A program made the translations under genes and the position numbers. Below are positions 16,664 through 26,103 of a DNA stretch of 64,000 nt, piece after piece (the first letter of the stretch is position 1; every line of letters begins with the position of its first letter). Source of the stretch: Trichothermofontia sp964536415 (lineage in GTDB: Bacteria > Cyanobacteriota > Cyanobacteriia > B231); NCBI GenBank assembly GCA_964536415.1, contig CAZHXN010000010.1, positions 1-64,000 on the forward strand. The letters are read 5' to 3'. Below the pieces are notes generated by a model. It saw nothing but the letters and a program-made list of their open reading frames with translations. It was not told the DNA's origin and did not search any database.

Positions 16664-19261
16664 ATGGTCCAACTGTATTCCCGGCCCGATGGGCTGGCCG
16701 AACCCAGAACGCCCTACGCCGTTGCCACTGGACAGCCGGATGCCTGGTGGGTGGAAGCCCTGGTGGATTGCCCCGGAACGAGTGGACTATTTACCTATGC
16801 CCTGCCGCCGGATCTCACCGTCCAGCCGGGAGACATTCTGAGTGTGCCCTTTGGCAATCAACAGGTAGGCGCGATCGCGGTGCGGTTACTCACAACCCTA
16901 CCGCCTGATCTCAGCCCCGACCAGATTCGTCCGATTACCGAGGTAGTGGCCCAGGGCTTTTTTGCACCTACCTACTGGCAACTCCTGCAACGGGTAGCAG
17001 ACTATTACTACACACCCTTGATCCAAGTCATCCGGACCGCCCTCCCACCGGGATTACTGGGACGTGCCCAGCGACGGATTCGCCTTGCCCCGGAAGTCAG
17101 TCAGTTGTTGGCTCAGACGATGCGATCGCGCCACGTCTCTACAGGAGAATCGCCCCCTGCTGGCTCGGCGTCCTTGGCTGCGATGCTCGCGGGCAGCCTC
17201 CCCCTCAGTCCCGCTGCGACCCAGTTACTCCACCAGTTACAGGCGGCCAAAACCCATGACTACAGTTGGCAACACCTACGCCGCCAAGTTCGAGGGGCCG
17301 ATCGCGGCCTGCGGGAACTGTTGGCGCGGGGGTGGGTGGAGAGTTACATCGAACCGCCCCGCCATACCCGTCCCAAGCTGCAGCCAGTGGTGACGCTGGT
17401 TGCTGATCCCAGTGGGGCACTTGACGTGACCCCCAAGCAACAACAGGTATTGATGGAATTACGCCGCCGGGGAGGGGAGTTATGGCTGCGGGAGTTGCTG
17501 CAACTGTGTGGCGTCCAAAGTTCCGTGGTCAAAGCCCTGGCTGCTAAGGGCTACGTGGTCTTGCAGCAGCGGGAAGTGCTCCGGACTGCGTTCCAGGCTG
17601 TGGCCAGGGATTCTCCCCAAACCCTGACGCCAGCGCAAGCGGCGGCAGTTGCCACGATTGCCGGTCTCCAGGGCAATGCCCACGTGTTACTGCATGGGGT
17701 GACGGGGTCGGGGAAAACGGAGGTGTATTTACAGGCGATCGCGCCGCTGTTAGCCCAGGGGAAGTCGGCACTGGTCCTGGTACCGGAAATTGGCCTGACG
17801 CCCCAACTGACCGATCGCTTTCAGGCGCGGTTTGGCAGTCAGGTTTGTGTCTACCACAGTGCCCTATCCGCCGGGGAACGGTATGACACCTGGCGGCAGT
17901 TGCTCGATGGGAGGCCCCAGGTGGTAATTGGGACGCGATCGGCGGTGTTTCTCCCCCTGTCCCACTTGGGTCTGATCATCCTGGATGAGGAACACGATAG
18001 TAGTTTCAAACAGGATGCCCCTGCGCCCTGCTACCATGCCCGCACCGTGGCCCAATGGCGATCGCAGTTGGAAAACTGTCCTTTATTGCTGGGGTCGGCT
18101 ACGCCCTCACTGGAAACCTGGTGGGCTGTGCAGTCTGCCACGACTGAGGTGCCCTGCCATTACCTCTCGCTGCCGGAACGGATTCAGGCCCGTCCCCTGC
18201 CCGCGATCGAGGTGATCGACATGCGCCAGGAGTTGGCAGCGGGGAATCGCTCAATCTTTAGCCGCAGCCTCCAATCGGCCCTCCGGACCCTCCAGGATCA
18301 GAAGCAACAGGGGATCTTATTTATTCACCGTCGGGGGCATAGCACGTTTGTCTCCTGCCGCAGTTGTGGCACGGTGATTGACTGTCCCAACTGTGATGTG
18401 TCTTTGGCCTATCACCATCCCCATCCCCATACCCAGCCATTGCTCCGGTGTCACTATTGCAATTACACGCGATCGCAACCGCCCCGATGCCCCACCTGTG
18501 GGTCACCCTACCTCAAGCACTTTGGCAGCGGCACCCAACGGGTGATGCAGGAACTCGCTAGCCTGTTTCCGGGTCTCCGTGCCCTGCGGTTTGACAGTGA
18601 TACCACCCGGACCAAGGGGGCTCACCGGACCCTATTAACCCAATTTGCCACTGGCGGAGCCGATCTCCTGATTGGGACCCAAATGCTGACCAAAGGGATT
18701 GATTTACCCCAGGTGACCCTGGTGGGCGTGGTTGCCGCCGATGGTCTGCTGTACTTGTCGGACTTTCGGGCCAGCGAGCGGGCCATGCAAACCCTGACCC
18801 AAGTGGCGGGGCGGGCTGGACGGGGGGACGAGCTAGGTCGAGTTTTGTTGCAGACCTATGCACCTTTGCATCCGGTGGTGCGATCGGTCCAGCAACACAC
18901 GTTTACCGACTTTCTGGAAACGGAACTGCGGCAGCGTGCCCAACTGCATTACCCGCCCCAGGGACAGTTAATCCTCTTGCGCCTGAGTAGTCCTGACTTA
19001 GCAGCTGTTCAAACCACGGCTGAGACCCTGGCGCACTTGCTAACCCCTGCCGATGCCGATCGCGATGCAGCCGGTTATGATGTATTGGGACCAGCCCCAG
19101 CCCAAGTGATGCGGGTAGCCCGACGATACCGTTGGCAGATTCTGCTGAAGCTGAGCCGTGAAGGGGTGCCTCATTTTCCGCTACCATTGTCCGATCTGCG
19201 TCAGCACTGTCCGGCCAATGTCAGCCTGACGATCGACGTCGATCCCCTGAACCTGCTCTGA
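16664..19261 (+). CDS. priA: Primosomal protein N' (replication restart helicase)
   Basis: 865 residues from the ATG at 16664 (a TTG 15 bases upstream is also in frame; GGGGG precedes the ATG). Order: N-terminal 3'-DNA-binding domain, winged helix, then an SF2 helicase with Walker A GVTGSGKT at 345-352 and the DEEH box in LDEEHDSS. The zinc module CRSCGTVIDCPNC...CHYC...CPTC lies between the helicase lobes. PriA recognises stalled forks and reloads the replicative helicase. The protein is somewhat longer than E. coli PriA because of a linker near 155-200. Confidence 0.96.
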   Translation: MVQLYSRPDGLAEPRTPYAVATGQPDAWWVEALVDCPGTSGLFTYALPPDLTVQPGDILSVPFGNQQVGAIAVRLLTTLPPDLSPDQIRPITEVVAQGFFAPTYWQLLQRVADYYYTPLIQVIRTALPPGLLGRAQRRIRLAPEVSQLLAQTMRSRHVSTGESPPAGSASLAAMLAGSLPLSPAATQLLHQLQAAKTHDYSWQHLRRQVRGADRGLRELLARGWVESYIEPPRHTRPKLQPVVTLVADPSGALDVTPKQQQVLMELRRRGGELWLRELLQLCGVQSSVVKALAAKGYVVLQQREVLRTAFQAVARDSPQTLTPAQAAAVATIAGLQGNAHVLLHGVTGSGKTEVYLQAIAPLLAQGKSALVLVPEIGLTPQLTDRFQARFGSQVCVYHSALSAGERYDTWRQLLDGRPQVVIGTRSAVFLPLSHLGLIILDEEHDSSFKQDAPAPCYHARTVAQWRSQLENCPLLLGSATPSLETWWAVQSATTEVPCHYLSLPERIQARPLPAIEVIDMRQELAAGNRSIFSRSLQSALRTLQDQKQQGILFIHRRGHSTFVSCRSCGTVIDCPNCDVSLAYHHPHPHTQPLLRCHYCNYTRSQPPRCPTCGSPYLKHFGSGTQRVMQELASLFPGLRALRFDSDTTRTKGAHRTLLTQFATGGADLLIGTQMLTKGIDLPQVTLVGVVAADGLLYLSDFRASERAMQTLTQVAGRAGRGDELGRVLLQTYAPLHPVVRSVQQHTFTDFLETELRQRAQLHYPPQGQLILLRLSSPDLAAVQTTAETLAHLLTPADADRDAAGYDVLGPAPAQVMRVARRYRWQILLKLSREGVPHFPLPLSDLRQHCPANVSLTIDVDPLNLL

Positions 19262-19621
19262 ATCTCCTCTGCATCTATTGTTATGGCTGTTATGGCAATG
19301 TTATAGCCAATTTGCGGACTGTCCTGATTGGGAGGCACACGGTCTGAAAGAGGGGAAAGTAACTGGAGTTGGCTAGCCGTTGCGGATCCTACTCGTCATC
19401 TGAGGGAAAACCGGTGCAACTGGCAAACCCCAATCATCTCGGTTAAACTGGCAACAGTCTTGTTGCTCGTTAACGAGTAAGGACCAGGTGCCAAGCTGGC
19501 CAACCGCTAAATTCATCCATGAGCTTGAGGAGTTGGGCTTTGATGGTCCTAGAGATCTCAGTCCCTCCCCCGTAGCCTCTAACTTGTGTTGTCCTAAGCA
19601 GGTACATGAGCGGAGGCCGAA
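19262..19621. other. 360-bp spacer with clustered hairpins, no gene
   Basis: No convincing reading frame. Contents: an exact tandem TGTTATGGC (19279-19296), then consecutive small hairpins: GCAACA-GTCT-TGTTGC, the palindrome CTCGTTAACGAG, and CCAG...CTGG within about 19450-19500. It may hold an unannotated structured RNA or the leader of the downstream zinc-ribbon gene. A short piece (GGGAAAACCGGTGCAAC) recalls a cobalamin riboswitch but the rest does not fit. Confidence 0.4.
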
Positions 19622-20050
19622 GTGGGGAGAAGGTGTGACCGAAATCGGAAGCGTTCTAAGCGGCGGGCAATTTACTGTCCCATGCATGGTTGTTATCTTG
19701 AAAGTGTGAGCCAAAAACATCAATTGTATGCCGATCGCCCCGGACAGTTACAGGCGCGGGGAATTGGGCGGCGGGCATCATTACTCCTGATTGCAACTCG
19801 GACGGCTGTCCCGATCAGTGAGGAGTGGCTGGAGGCATTTTGGTGTGATCAGTGTGGCGAGACGCAGTGGTATCACGTTCATCGACAGGGCGATCGACAC
19901 TATGAGGTTAGGCTGGCACCACGGGATCTCTGGCAACAGGCCCAGGGGGTGATCCATCCCAGTGGTAATCCCTCAGTGGGTGAGTTTACGCGCCGTCAAG
20001 CTCGTCAAATGTCCTATCAGGGGATCAAAGATTTTCGGATCATTGGCTGA
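19622..20050 (+). CDS. Conserved cyanobacterial zinc-ribbon-like protein
   Basis: 142 residues from a GTG. The start is well supported: an in-frame TGA lies 4 codons upstream and GGAGG sits 5 bases before the GTG. Two cysteine pairs, CPMHGC near residue 20 and CDQCGE near 75, suggest one zinc site. The conserved end SVGEFTRRQARQMSYQGIKDF is typical of this cyanobacterial family as I recall it. The basic N-terminus (RRCDRNRKRSKRRA) suits nucleic-acid binding. Function unknown. Confidence 0.8.
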   Translation: MGRRCDRNRKRSKRRAIYCPMHGCYLESVSQKHQLYADRPGQLQARGIGRRASLLLIATRTAVPISEEWLEAFWCDQCGETQWYHVHRQGDRHYEVRLAPRDLWQQAQGVIHPSGNPSVGEFTRRQARQMSYQGIKDFRIIG

Positions 20051-20063
20051 AGTGGGGTGAGTC

Positions 20064-20936
20064 TTGAAGACAGATAGTTTGTTTTATCGGCTGTTCCAGA
20101 GTCGGCCCAGCCTCCTATTTGAGTTAATCGGGGAGATGCCTGCCTCAGCGAGTGCCTATCGCTTTCAGTCGGTGGAGTTAAAGCAGACGGCGTTTCGACT
20201 GGATGGGGTGTTTGCGCCCCCGGCGGGGGATAGGGTATCGCCGATCGTGTTTTTGGAGGTGCAGTTTCAGGGGGAGGGAAGTTTCTACAGCCGTCTGGTG
20301 AGTGAGGTGGCGTTGTATGTGCGCCAGTATCAGCCGGTCAACCCGTGGAAGATAGTGGTGCTATACCCAAGTCGGGTGGTGGATATCGGGGAGACGTACC
20401 ACTTTGAGCCGTTGCTCGACAGTCCCCAAGTACAACGGATTTATCTCGATGAGTTGGGGGAGGTGGGGGAATCACCGTTAACGCTGGGGTTGCTCCGACT
20501 GATTGTGACGCCAGAGGTACAGGCCGTGAGCGCGGCCCAAGCGTGGGTAGCCAAGACCCGCACCGAAGTGAGGAATGCTCAGGAGCAGGCGCAACTGCTG
20601 GATTTGGTAGAGACTATCATGGTCTATAAGTTCAGCCGGTTGAGTCGTCAGGAGATTCAGCAGATGTTGGGATTCACGGAAACGGACTTAAAGCAAACGC
20701 AGTTTTATCAGGATGTCTTTGCCGAGGGAGAACAGGAAGGTCGCCAGGAAGGACGGCAGGAAGGAGAAGCCGCGATCGTCCTGAGGCAATTAATCCGACG
20801 GTTTGGGAGCCTTGAAATGGATAGCCAAACCCGCATCCGTCAGTTATCGGTAGCGCAGTTAGAGGCGTTGGCGGAGGCGTTGTTGGACTTTACGAGTGTG
20901 GCGGATTTGATGACCTGGTTGGAGCGGGCTGAGTAA
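20064..20936 (+). CDS. Rpn family (DUF2887) PD-(D/E)XK nuclease-like protein
   Basis: 290 residues, starting at TTG (MKTDSLFYRLFQSRPSLLFELIGE), the usual start of this cyanobacterial family. The nuclease core shows FRLDGVFAP followed by PIVFLEVQFQ, matching the D...ExQ pattern of Rpn recombination-promoting nucleases. A low-complexity EGEQEGRQEGRQEGE linker leads to a C-terminal helical domain of the DUF4351 kind. The next gene starts one base after its stop. A broken relative lies at 35486-35842. Confidence 0.85.
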   Translation: MKTDSLFYRLFQSRPSLLFELIGEMPASASAYRFQSVELKQTAFRLDGVFAPPAGDRVSPIVFLEVQFQGEGSFYSRLVSEVALYVRQYQPVNPWKIVVLYPSRVVDIGETYHFEPLLDSPQVQRIYLDELGEVGESPLTLGLLRLIVTPEVQAVSAAQAWVAKTRTEVRNAQEQAQLLDLVETIMVYKFSRLSRQEIQQMLGFTETDLKQTQFYQDVFAEGEQEGRQEGRQEGEAAIVLRQLIRRFGSLEMDSQTRIRQLSVAQLEALAEALLDFTSVADLMTWLERAE

Positions 20937-20937
20937 G

Positions 20938-22737
20938 GTGGCAACCTCTGCAAGTACCTGGTCGATTCTTGGGCGAATTTGGCGGCATTTGAGTCGCCGT
21001 CGGCGGTGGCAGTTGCCGGGGCTGGCGGTGTTGATGTTGGGGAGTGGGCTGGCGGAGGCGTTGACGCTGGGGGCGGTGTTGCCGTTTTTGGGGGTGATTG
21101 TGGCTCCGGAGCAGGTGTTTGAGTATCCGGCGGCGGTGCGGTTGGCGGCAATTTTGGGGATCACGACGAGTGGGCAGTTGGTGTTGCCCTTGACAGTCGC
21201 GTTTGCGTTGATGGCACTGGGAGCAGGGGCAGTGAAACTCTGGGTGCTGTGGTGTAACTACAGCTATGTACAACGGGTGGGCCATGAGTTGGCGGTCGCG
21301 GTGTATCGTCGGACGTTATATCAGCCCTATCCGGTGCATGTGGCTCGGAATACGAGTGAAACTATTAGTGCCGTTGACAAGATAGAAAAGCTGACAGGGG
21401 CACTAACCCAAGTGCTGACCTTGGCAAGTGCGATCGTGACGGCAGGAGCAATTATGTTGGCGTTAATTGCGATCGCACCACTTGTAGCATTGACGGCGTT
21501 TTTAGCATTTGGAGGGTTGTATAAGCTATTGATTGACATCACGCGCCAGCGGTTGACGCACAATAGCCGTTTGATGAGCAAAACCCAAACTCTCCGGATT
21601 AAGGTGCTTCAAGAGGGTTTGGGGAGTATTCGTGATGTTTTATTGGGTAATAGTCAATCGTTTTACTGCCAACTGTACCAACAAGCCGATTGGTCTTTCC
21701 GACGGGCCAATACGAGCAATCTTCTGATTGCATTTAGTCCACGCTATGTGCTGGAGTCGGTGGGGATGGTTATAATTGCAGCGATCGCCTATGGCCTGAG
21801 TCAAGGGTCGAGTAATGGCGCAGCAACACTACCGATTGTGGGCACGTTAGCCGTAGGGGCGCAGCGGTTGTTACCAGCTTTTCAACAGATCTTTAATGCT
21901 TGGGCCTGGATTCGAGGTAATCAGCAATCAACGGAGGATGTGTTGGATTTGTTGGAGCAACCGGTTCCAGCTACCTGGTTACAGCCTGCACCGCTGGCGT
22001 TAGAGTGGCACTCAGCGATCGCGTTTGTCGGAGTCAGTTTTCGTTATAGGGAAAATGGCCCGTGGGTGCTAACGGATGTGTCGTTCAAGATTGCGAAGGG
22101 AATGCGAGTTGGACTGGTAGGGACGACGGGCAGTGGCAAGAGCACCACGGTAGATCTGTTAATGGGGTTACTGACACCAACACAGGGAGAGGTGTTGTTA
22201 GATGGAATGCCCTTACGGGGGGAGTATTGTCGAGCTTGGCAGCAAACGATCGCCCATGTGCCGCAGCAGATTTATTTAGCTGATACAACGATTGCTGAGA
22301 ATATTGCACTGGGAGTACCGAAGGGAGAGATTGATCTTGCACGGGTCAAACGAGCAGCAGTGCAGGCTCAGATTGCAGCATTTATTGAAGGGTTACCAGA
22401 GGGATATTGGGCTGGCTTAGGGGAGCGAGGAATTCGGTTAAGTGGTGGTCAGCGGCAACGGCTCGGCATTGCCCGGGCATTATATCGGCAGGCATCTGTG
22501 TTGGTGTTTGATGAAGCAACTAGTGCGCTGGATAATGCGACGGAGCAATCAGTAATGGAGGCGATTAATCAGTCAGGCGGAGACTTAACGGTAATTTTGA
22601 TTGCCCATCGCTTGAGTACGGTCCAAAATTGTGATCTTATCATTGAGTTTGAGCAGGGGCGGGTGGTAGCCCAGGGGAACTATGAAGAGTTGCTGGCACG
22701 ATCAGCAAGTTTCCAACGGCTAGCGAGTCGTTCATAA
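20938..22737 (+). CDS. ABC exporter, PglK/MsbA-like (glycan or lipid flippase)
   Basis: 599 residues from a GTG one base after the rpn stop. The N-terminal half has six predicted membrane helices. The ATPase half shows Walker A GTTGSGKST at 395-403, the Q-loop, LSGGQ at 501, Walker B VLVFDEATSALD and the H-loop IAHRLS. As a full half-transporter it should act as a homodimer. Its place at the head of the glycosyltransferase cluster suggests it flips lipid-linked oligosaccharide, as PglK does; this is inference from context. It is the last GC-rich gene before the AT-rich block. Confidence 0.9.
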   Translation: MATSASTWSILGRIWRHLSRRRRWQLPGLAVLMLGSGLAEALTLGAVLPFLGVIVAPEQVFEYPAAVRLAAILGITTSGQLVLPLTVAFALMALGAGAVKLWVLWCNYSYVQRVGHELAVAVYRRTLYQPYPVHVARNTSETISAVDKIEKLTGALTQVLTLASAIVTAGAIMLALIAIAPLVALTAFLAFGGLYKLLIDITRQRLTHNSRLMSKTQTLRIKVLQEGLGSIRDVLLGNSQSFYCQLYQQADWSFRRANTSNLLIAFSPRYVLESVGMVIIAAIAYGLSQGSSNGAATLPIVGTLAVGAQRLLPAFQQIFNAWAWIRGNQQSTEDVLDLLEQPVPATWLQPAPLALEWHSAIAFVGVSFRYRENGPWVLTDVSFKIAKGMRVGLVGTTGSGKSTTVDLLMGLLTPTQGEVLLDGMPLRGEYCRAWQQTIAHVPQQIYLADTTIAENIALGVPKGEIDLARVKRAAVQAQIAAFIEGLPEGYWAGLGERGIRLSGGQRQRLGIARALYRQASVLVFDEATSALDNATEQSVMEAINQSGGDLTVILIAHRLSTVQNCDLIIEFEQGRVVAQGNYEELLARSASFQRLASRS

Positions 22738-22936
22738 ATAATAATTATAAATAATGTAGATATCGACTTCAAAATTAGAAGAATTAGCAGAACGTTGTTT
22801 TATGAATTTGTAGGTTACATAATGTTGATTGAGAGAACAATTGCAGGGCTGCATAATTTTCTAGTCAAGGAAATAATTGATTTACCAAGATGCACAGACT
22901 ACTTATCAATCTACTGAAATTCTCAAAAAATAGAGT
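22738..22936. other. AT-rich spacer at the island boundary
   Basis: About 200 bp, strongly AT-rich, with no gene. Base composition changes abruptly here from GC-rich to AT-rich, marking the left edge of the probably acquired glycan block. No insertion-sequence ends or tRNA-like att site were seen. Confidence 0.45.
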
Positions 22937-23950
22937 GTGAAAAACTTCACTAAGATATTAATTGTTTCTCATCAGTACTATCCTATAATAGGAGGAGTAC
23001 CAGTTGTAGCGCACCTTCTTTCGCAAGCCTTGGCTGATTTAGGCTACTCAGTGAGACTGATAACAAATACACCGAACTCACATTCGGGTTTTAATCTCAA
23101 AAGTAATAATTTTATTGTTTATAGAAAAATTGGAGTATTCTCTTTACTTCGTCAATACTTGTGGGCAGAAGTTATTCTAATGATTGGCCCTTCGGTACGG
23201 AGTGGATGGCCAGCTTTTTTATTGAACAAACATCTATTGATCTCGCACCAAGCAGGTATTCCTCAGGGATGGTTACAGAGACAACTAACCTCGCGAGCTA
23301 TCAATGTAGCTTGTAGTCAGTACCTAGCGAAGGAAATCGGCTTTAACTGTATTGGAATTTCTAACCCATTTGATAGTTCACTCTTCACAACAGATCAGCC
23401 TGACCTAGCCCAAAAAGATAGGGAATGGGTTTTTGTAGGTCGGCTAATACCCCAAAAAGGTGTAGATATATTCTTAAAAGCTATTGCTATTCTCAATAAT
23501 CAAGGGATTCATAGTCAAGGTACTGTTATTGGTGATGGAGATAGCCTGGAGTCATTGAAAGAGTTATCGATTACTTTAAATATTAATTTTTTAATTGATT
23601 TTACAGGGCCTTTGGTTGGAGAAAGTTTAAGAGCTATGCTTAGAAGGCATAAGTTTGGTGTTATACCCTCAATTTGGGCTGAACCTTTTGGAATTGTTGC
23701 CTTAGAACTTATTGCCTGTGGTTGTATTGTTCTTGCGTCTAATATTGGTGGTTTACCAGAAGCTGTGGGAAAATGTGGCTTACTCTTTGAAAGCGGTAAC
23801 CCTAAAGCTTTAGCTGAATTAATGCTAACAATTAGAAACGATCTTGATCTACAAAGAAGACTAAAACAGGAAGCTAATGAGCATCTTATTAAGCATACTC
23901 CTGAGCATGTGGCTAAAGCCTATCTGAAAACACTTTATTTAAATATCTAA
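22937..23950 (+). CDS. Glycosyltransferase, GT4 family
   Basis: 337 residues from a GTG. The GT-B fold start KILIVSHQYYPIIGGVPVVAH and the C-terminal donor-binding motif EPFGIVALELIACGC (E-x7-E) place it in GT4. The linking segment VFVGRLIPQKGVDIFLKAI is typical. It probably adds a sugar to a lipid-linked glycan at the cytoplasmic face of the membrane. The sugar cannot be predicted. First gene of the AT-rich block. Confidence 0.88.
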   Translation: MKNFTKILIVSHQYYPIIGGVPVVAHLLSQALADLGYSVRLITNTPNSHSGFNLKSNNFIVYRKIGVFSLLRQYLWAEVILMIGPSVRSGWPAFLLNKHLLISHQAGIPQGWLQRQLTSRAINVACSQYLAKEIGFNCIGISNPFDSSLFTTDQPDLAQKDREWVFVGRLIPQKGVDIFLKAIAILNNQGIHSQGTVIGDGDSLESLKELSITLNINFLIDFTGPLVGESLRAMLRRHKFGVIPSIWAEPFGIVALELIACGCIVLASNIGGLPEAVGKCGLLFESGNPKALAELMLTIRNDLDLQRRLKQEANEHLIKHTPEHVAKAYLKTLYLNI

Positions 23951-23970
23951 AGATAAAATAAAAATTCTCT

Positions 23971-24708
23971 ATGGTAAAAATTATGAATCCATATCGAATT
24001 TTCTACAGCAAACAAGCAGAGTGGCATCATATTAGTGACCTAGAGCAACTAAAAGCTAGCCATGAAGTACGCTCTAAATACTATGAGTGGTATACCAAAA
24101 ATTGGTTACCCGAAGATAAAACAGCAAAAATTGTAGATGTAGGTTGTGGGAGTGGTCAATTCATTTATTTTCTGAATAAGCATGGCTATAAAAATGTTAT
24201 AGGTATTGATCTAGATGACAAGCAGATAAATTTTGCTCAAAGACTAGGGTTAAATGTCAAGTGTACATCTGCGTATGAATATTTAAAGGATTATCAATAT
24301 AACTTAGATTTAATAGTCATGTTAGATATACTAGAACATCTGACCCTAGAAGAATTGTTTTCCCTACTAGAACTAGCCTATCAAGCACTAGCCCCTGGAG
24401 GAAGTATTATCGTCAGTGTTCCTAACGCAACTAGTCCTACAGGATTATCAACAAGATTTGCAGATATTACTCATGAGACGTGTTTTTCTCCAGCAAGCTT
24501 ATCACAAGTGTTTTTTTGTCATGATATGCGGATTGTTGCTTTTCGCGATCCTTGGCCTGCTCCGGTTTCTATAACTCATAAGATATGGAGGTTAACTGCG
24601 TTAATAACCAGGAAACTAGAGAAAATAAGATTTAAGCTAATAGGTTTATCTTCTCCAGATTACTGGTCACCTGTAATTTGGGCAATTGCGAAAAAGCAGG
24701 GACAATAG
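23971..24708 (+). CDS. Class I SAM-dependent methyltransferase
   Basis: 245 residues. Motif I VDVGCGSGQF, the acidic ribose-binding residue in VIGIDLDD, and post-motif LDILEHL are clear. It belongs to the UbiG/Methyltransf_11-like group that often modifies sugars in glycan loci. An alternative ATG lies 4 codons downstream. It is 20 bp after the GT4 gene and 19 bp before the polymerase gene, so these three are probably one transcript. Confidence 0.85.
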   Translation: MVKIMNPYRIFYSKQAEWHHISDLEQLKASHEVRSKYYEWYTKNWLPEDKTAKIVDVGCGSGQFIYFLNKHGYKNVIGIDLDDKQINFAQRLGLNVKCTSAYEYLKDYQYNLDLIVMLDILEHLTLEELFSLLELAYQALAPGGSIIVSVPNATSPTGLSTRFADITHETCFSPASLSQVFFCHDMRIVAFRDPWPAPVSITHKIWRLTALITRKLEKIRFKLIGLSSPDYWSPVIWAIAKKQGQ

Positions 24709-24727
24709 GAACTACAGGTATACAGGT

Positions 24728-26083
24728 ATGTTATTAGAAAGAGAACTTTGGTTTTTTCTCATCTGTGCTTTAACGATTGGAGGTTTGATTTGGGGATTAG
24801 TTAATACACGACGACTGATTGAGGCTCCTTTTCTTTATGCTGTAGGTATGGCTATAATTATTTGTCCCCAGTATTATGTTGCGACTTATCACTACTGGCG
24901 AGTCCCTGACGAAGCTTTTAGGATATTTTCTATCATGGTAGTACTCTGTACCATAGCGCTGTACTGGGGCTATGCCAGAGGGGCAAGATGGATACAAAGA
25001 CAATCATATTTACCTCAGCACCGCTGGGTTGTTAATGATTTTAATATTTTTTACTTAGGCTTATTTATAGCACTGGCAGGCGCATTTGGCGCAATTCAAG
25101 TTCGGCTATTAGGTGAAATTCGCGAGTGGCGTGGTTGGCCAGTTTATTGGGTTACCTTAGCTAGCCTGATACTGCCAGGGATCAGCCTGATATTAATTTC
25201 ATATTTTCAATCAAGAAAATTATATCGGTTGATATGGGCATCAACTTTTTCTATATTTCCACTACTTGCAATTACTGAGTACGGACGTCGATCTGCGACA
25301 TTAGTTTTACCTTTTGTTTATTTACTACCTTTATTGATTTATAAACCAAAGTTTAGATTACCTAGATGGACTGTTATTCTTGCGTTAGTAGCATCATTTG
25401 TAGTTGTTTATGCTTTTCCCTATTGGCGAGGGGAATTTAAGGAGGGTAGATATCTTTCTGTTATTGGACAGAAGCCATTAACAGAAATTGTTGCTGATAT
25501 ATTTCAAGGTCAAAATAGTAAAATTTTGGAAGTGATTGATGGGATGATTGTGACAGGAGCTTATTATGTGACTAATAGATACGGTTTAGGTATTAATGTG
25601 GTTTATAATAGTTTAATTCAAAACTACGTTCCAGGCGGGCTGATCGGACGAGAATTTAAAAACTCACTTTTTATTAGCCAAGGAATAAGTCAAGATTGGG
25701 TTTCGTCAGTTTACGCTATTCAAGTTGCTCCTTACACAGCAAAAACGGCTTTTATGGAGCTATTTGGTGAATTTTCATTTTTTGGGTGTATCCTATGCTT
25801 TTATATCGGTTACTTTTTTCGTCGAATACATGATGCTGCAGTTTTTTACTTTGATGGAAGAGCGATCATTTTCCTGAGTTTCTTTATAACTTTACCGGCA
25901 TCGCTACCCTATGCTGGTTTGCTAGCAGGTTTAGTATTAAAGCTACCTGTTATTGCAATTATGATTTGGTCATTTAGTTGGTGTCTACATAAGCAGGCTT
26001 TGTTACCAAATTATTATGCTTACTGCAATTACCTAACAGATTATCAGATCGAGGAAAAACTTGAAAACTCAAATGACAAATAA
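24728..26083 (+). CDS. Wzy-like O-antigen/exopolysaccharide polymerase (multi-spanning)
   Basis: 451 residues starting MLLERELWFFLICALTIGG. I count about ten to twelve hydrophobic helices and one large loop around 250-340. The overall plan (many helices, one big periplasmic loop, little sequence conservation) and its place among glycosyltransferases suggest the polymerase of a Wzy-dependent pathway. The frame runs 14 codons further upstream, but that start would overlap the methyltransferase gene. Assignment is by topology and context, not by a motif. Confidence 0.7.
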   Translation: MLLERELWFFLICALTIGGLIWGLVNTRRLIEAPFLYAVGMAIIICPQYYVATYHYWRVPDEAFRIFSIMVVLCTIALYWGYARGARWIQRQSYLPQHRWVVNDFNIFYLGLFIALAGAFGAIQVRLLGEIREWRGWPVYWVTLASLILPGISLILISYFQSRKLYRLIWASTFSIFPLLAITEYGRRSATLVLPFVYLLPLLIYKPKFRLPRWTVILALVASFVVVYAFPYWRGEFKEGRYLSVIGQKPLTEIVADIFQGQNSKILEVIDGMIVTGAYYVTNRYGLGINVVYNSLIQNYVPGGLIGREFKNSLFISQGISQDWVSSVYAIQVAPYTAKTAFMELFGEFSFFGCILCFYIGYFFRRIHDAAVFYFDGRAIIFLSFFITLPASLPYAGLLAGLVLKLPVIAIMIWSFSWCLHKQALLPNYYAYCNYLTDYQIEEKLENSNDK

Positions 26084-26103
26084 ATAGCGATGGATGAATG
26101 TAG

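Noticed and set aside
19397..19430. GGGAAAACCGGTGCAAC resembling part of a cobalamin riboswitch
   Set aside because: The following conserved core (CCGCACTGT-like) is absent and no B12-related gene is nearby; only a short chance match.
19373..19723. 116-codon minus-strand frame across the priA/zinc-ribbon spacer
   Set aside because: It runs antisense into the supported zinc-ribbon gene and shows no motif.
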